In this document: piece after piece, positions 61,821-64,000 of the stretch
How the letters are laid out: each line of letters begins with the position of its first letter
Numbering within the stretch: position 1 is the stretch's first letter
Source: Phycisphaerae bacterium
Lineage (GTDB): Bacteria > Planctomycetota > Phycisphaerae > UBA1845
Assembly (NCBI GenBank): GCA_029260215.1
Contig: JAJDDQ010000070.1
Span: forward strand, 62,001 to 126,000
DNA: 64,000 nt
Direction: 5' to 3'
Made by a program: the position numbers and the translations under genes
The notes under the pieces: model-generated
Seen by the model: the letters and a program-made list of their open reading frames with translations, nothing else
Told to the model about the DNA's origin: nothing
Database searches by the model: none

Positions 61821-63239
61821 ATGGTTGTTCGTCGTTCATCCTGCAATGAAAAAGTTTCGGTCTCGCGGTTGGCGGGTGGGCCAAGCGTTGAGGCGGCGGT
61901 GCTCGCATTCCTGGATCGGGAGCGGCCGGCGGTGTTGGAAAGCACCGCTCCCGCGGCGCGTGGAGGTCGGTACACGATTCTCGCGTGTGAGCCTTCCGAC
62001 GTTGTGGAACTCGATGCAGCCTGCGGCGGCGATTGGCTGGAGCAACTCGCGGAGCGTATTGGGCGCGGGAGTGCTGTACCTCGTACCGGTGGGCTTCCGT
62101 TTGTGGGCGGATGGATCGGGTTCATCGGCTACGAGGCTGGTCCGGTTCTGGAAAACGTGCGTGTGACGCAAGCGCGCTGCGCGGGTTGGCCTGTTGCTGC
62201 GTTTGCGCGGTACAACGCTGTAGCTGTTTTCGATCACGCGGAGAGTGCTTGGTGGGTGGCGGGCAGTGATTCGCCCGCTGGCGGGGACGCGCGCGACGGT
62301 GTCGAGCGGGTGACGTCGGTTTTGCTGAATGCTCCGCCGCCGCTGCCGGTTGATTGGTCAGCATCGCTTGCTGATGAATTCGTGCCGGCGATGTCGCGCG
62401 AGGCCTACTTCGAGCGGGTCGCGGCTGCTCAGGCGTACATTCGGGCCGGTGATATTTATCAGGTCAATGTGACGCAGCGGTTCAGCACGGAGACATCCGC
62501 GACGGCGGCGGATATCTATCGCCGCGTGCGACGGGCGAACCCGGCTGCCTACAGTGCGTTTCTGCCCTGCGGGCTGGCTTCGATCGTGAGCGCTTCGCCT
62601 GAACTTTTTCTGGAACTTCGGGACGGTCGCGCGTTGACGCGCCCGATCAAAGGTACGAGGCCCAGAGGTTCTGATTCGGCGGGTGACGAGCGTCTTGCGC
62701 GGGAGCTGTTGGCGAGCGAGAAGGATCGGGCGGAGCTGACGATGATTGTCGATTTGCTGCGTAACGATCTCGGCCGCGTGTCGCGGTTTGGATCGGTGCG
62801 CGTGGAGTCGGCTGGTGAATTGGAGACGCATCCGACGGTGTTTCATCTGGTGGCTTCGATTTCCGGCGAGCTTTGCGATGGGTTGTGCTGGTCGGATGTT
62901 TTGAGGGCGGCGTATCCGGGCGGTTCGATTACGGGTTGCCCGAAGATTCGGGCGATGGAAGTTATCGACGAACTGGAAGTTACGGAGCGTGGGCCTTATT
63001 GCGGGGCGATCGGGTATATCGGTTTTGATGGGTCGATGTGTTTGAGCGTTGCGATACGCACGATGGTGCATGATGGGGGGCGGTTGCATTTGTACGGTGG
63101 GGGGGCGATCACGTCGGACAGCGATGCGCGCGACGAGTATGAGGAGATTCGGGCGAAGATTGCGGGGCTGGAAGGGGCGTTGCGGGCGCGCGGGGGGCGG
63201 AAGAGGACGGTGTCGCACGCGACACCGCTAAGCGGGTGA
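61821..63239 (+). CDS. pabB: Aminodeoxychorismate synthase component I
   Basis: 472 residues. It makes aminodeoxychorismate from chorismate (with PabA supplying ammonia), towards folate. The chorismate-binding region has PIKGTRPRGSDSAGDERLAR; the Lys in PIKGT marks PabB rather than anthranilate synthase (LAGT). Further signatures are LTMIVDLLRNDLGRVSR, HLVASISGEL and SITGCPKIRAMEVIDELE. folC near the left end of the window is another folate gene. The last 10 codons (TVSHATPLSG) are encoded by a family B palindromic repeat, so the C-terminus seems to have been rebuilt by the repeat. Confidence 0.93.
   Translation: MVVRRSSCNEKVSVSRLAGGPSVEAAVLAFLDRERPAVLESTAPAARGGRYTILACEPSDVVELDAACGGDWLEQLAERIGRGSAVPRTGGLPFVGGWIGFIGYEAGPVLENVRVTQARCAGWPVAAFARYNAVAVFDHAESAWWVAGSDSPAGGDARDGVERVTSVLLNAPPPLPVDWSASLADEFVPAMSREAYFERVAAAQAYIRAGDIYQVNVTQRFSTETSATAADIYRRVRRANPAAYSAFLPCGLASIVSASPELFLELRDGRALTRPIKGTRPRGSDSAGDERLARELLASEKDRAELTMIVDLLRNDLGRVSRFGSVRVESAGELETHPTVFHLVASISGELCDGLCWSDVLRAAYPGGSITGCPKIRAMEVIDELEVTERGPYCGAIGYIGFDGSMCLSVAIRTMVHDGGRLHLYGGGAITSDSDARDEYEEIRAKIAGLEGALRARGGRKRTVSHATPLSG
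63210..63239. repeat. Palindromic repeat, family B (copy 4), forms the pabB 3' end
   Basis: GTGTCGCACGCGACACCGCT then AAGCGGGTGA, matching 21007-21035 except for one base in the palindrome. It supplies the last codons and stop of pabB. Confidence 0.85.
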
Positions 63240-63257
63240 GGGTGACGAGTCAACGTA

Positions 63258-63974
63258 GTGTTTGAAACGTCCGTCCAATGCGGTTGTGGGTATGACTTGC
63301 GCGGGCAACGATTGGATGGGCGTTGTCCGGAATGTAATGCGCATGTTCGGGAGCAGATGGAGCTTGCGATTCCATTGCTTCCGGATGAAAAGCGGGAATA
63401 CGAGCGTGCGCTGAGCGGTTTGTATACTGCGGGCGTTGCGTTGTTTGTTTTGTTTTTCATGGCGGGGATGGTCGGCGTGCTTGACATCGGTCCGGGGTCT
63501 TACGTTTGGTGTACCGGGGTTTCTGTGTTGTGTTTTTTCGCCGTGCGGTTGGCTTGGCGGATTCCGAATGGTGCGGGACGGGTTCCGAGTGTCATTCTTG
63601 GGTTGGCGGTGTTGGTGCGGATCGGGCTTCACTTGGGGGACGTGGTGAGTTGGGGGAATCTTATCGGTATTTCCTTTTTCGGTGTGGCTTATGCGACGGC
63701 GGCTGGGCTGCTTGTTTGGGGGCTTGCTCCGTTGGCGAGTCTCCTGTCGGATGCTGCAAGGGCGAAGGTCTTGGCGGATCGGGCTGCGCCTTATGTTCTT
63801 GCGGGCGTGATTGGGTTGATGGGCAGCGCGTTGGAGTTGCCATCGCCGGAGAGCGCTGGGGTCCTTTCTCTTGTTCTCATAATTTGGGTTCATTTTGATG
63901 TAACGCGGCAGCTTGGACAGTTGCGGAAGTCGCTTGCGGGTCGGCGGGCGGTTACCATGCGTGCGGCGGCGTGA
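63258..63974 (+). CDS. Membrane protein with N-terminal zinc ribbon, function unknown
   Basis: 238 residues from GTG 63258. The N-terminus has a zinc-ribbon pattern (CGCGYDLRGQRLDGRCPECN, residues 8-27), common in planctomycete membrane proteins. About six hydrophobic helices follow (YTAGVALFVLFFMAGMVGVL, then VSVLCFFAVRLAW, and so on). The C-terminus is basic. It lies 18 bp after pabB on the same strand; a functional link is not evident. Confidence 0.78.
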   Translation: MFETSVQCGCGYDLRGQRLDGRCPECNAHVREQMELAIPLLPDEKREYERALSGLYTAGVALFVLFFMAGMVGVLDIGPGSYVWCTGVSVLCFFAVRLAWRIPNGAGRVPSVILGLAVLVRIGLHLGDVVSWGNLIGISFFGVAYATAAGLLVWGLAPLASLLSDAARAKVLADRAAPYVLAGVIGLMGSALELPSPESAGVLSLVLIIWVHFDVTRQLGQLRKSLAGRRAVTMRAAA

Positions 63975-64000
63975 GGTTTTGGAATTGGGGTTAAATGGAA

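Noticed and set aside
61821-63239. Anthranilate synthase component I (trpE) for the chorismate enzyme
   Set aside because: The PIKGT motif with Lys indicates aminodeoxychorismate synthase, and no trp genes are adjacent.
62358-63893. Long Arg/Pro/His-rich minus-strand ORFs opposite pabB and the zinc-ribbon gene
   Set aside because: Their composition is typical of antisense frames in GC-rich DNA; the plus-strand genes are well supported.

Overview
The window looks like chromosomal DNA of an uncultured or poorly known planctomycete, probably on the Phycisphaerae side. No taxonomic marker was available, so this rests on gene style. The DNA is GC-rich. There are many exported proteins with dockerin-like calcium motifs, PPC/PKD-type repeats, PEP-CTERM sorting tails, DUF1573, H-x9-DG-type pseudopilins, a Ser/Thr kinase with TPRs, a Minf_1886 protein and a planctomycete-type bacterial microcompartment (BMC).

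Layout. 1-4 kb: end of a SufT-like Fe-S gene, folC, a secreted TPR protein and rnpA. 4-17.5 kb (minus strand): very large secreted proteins (PPC-like, dockerin, metalloprotease), a pseudopilin and a tandem pair of PEP-CTERM genes. 18-26.8 kb: a membrane glycosyltransferase, an exported cyclophilin-FKBP fusion, a DUF1573 gene with one in-frame UGA, a large zinc metalloprotease and a nitrilase-family amidase. 27-34 kb: a repeat-rich lipoprotein, the glyoxylate-shunt pair aceB-aceA and tRNA-Met. 34-45 kb: PEP-CTERM and signal-transduction genes (kinase-TPR, FHA-adenylate cyclase), an MscS channel and a Cys/Lys-rich repeat protein. 45-55 kb: a molybdenum-storage-like protein, a LuxR-type regulator, thymidine kinase and a concentrative nucleoside transporter, divergent from a BMC operon. 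55-64 kb: a PKD lipoprotein, thioredoxin, RicT/PSP1, Minf_1886, a second pseudopilin, pabB and a zinc-ribbon membrane protein.

The main metabolic story is the BMC operon (49240-54883). It encodes an RpiB-like/DeoC fusion, a CoA-acylating aldehyde dehydrogenase, one BMC-H, two BMC-T of different types and three BMC-P shell proteins. This gene set matches the class I remember as SPU (sugar-phosphate utilising). DeoC splits deoxyribose-5-phosphate into acetaldehyde and glyceraldehyde-3-phosphate, and the dehydrogenase turns the aldehyde into acetyl-CoA. The divergent tdk-CNT pair points to scavenged (deoxy)nucleosides as the source, and the glyoxylate shunt 16 kb away could assimilate the acetyl-CoA. 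No phosphotransacylase, alcohol dehydrogenase, nucleoside phosphorylase or phosphopentomutase is present here.

The most unusual single signal is the DUF1573 gene at 21073-22479. Its frame is continuous except for one UGA at the family's Cys-motif position, followed by a hairpin placed like a bacterial SECIS with a GGUC loop. It is a candidate selenoprotein. Several families of short palindromic repeats are scattered through the intergenic regions, and one copy forms the 3' end of pabB.
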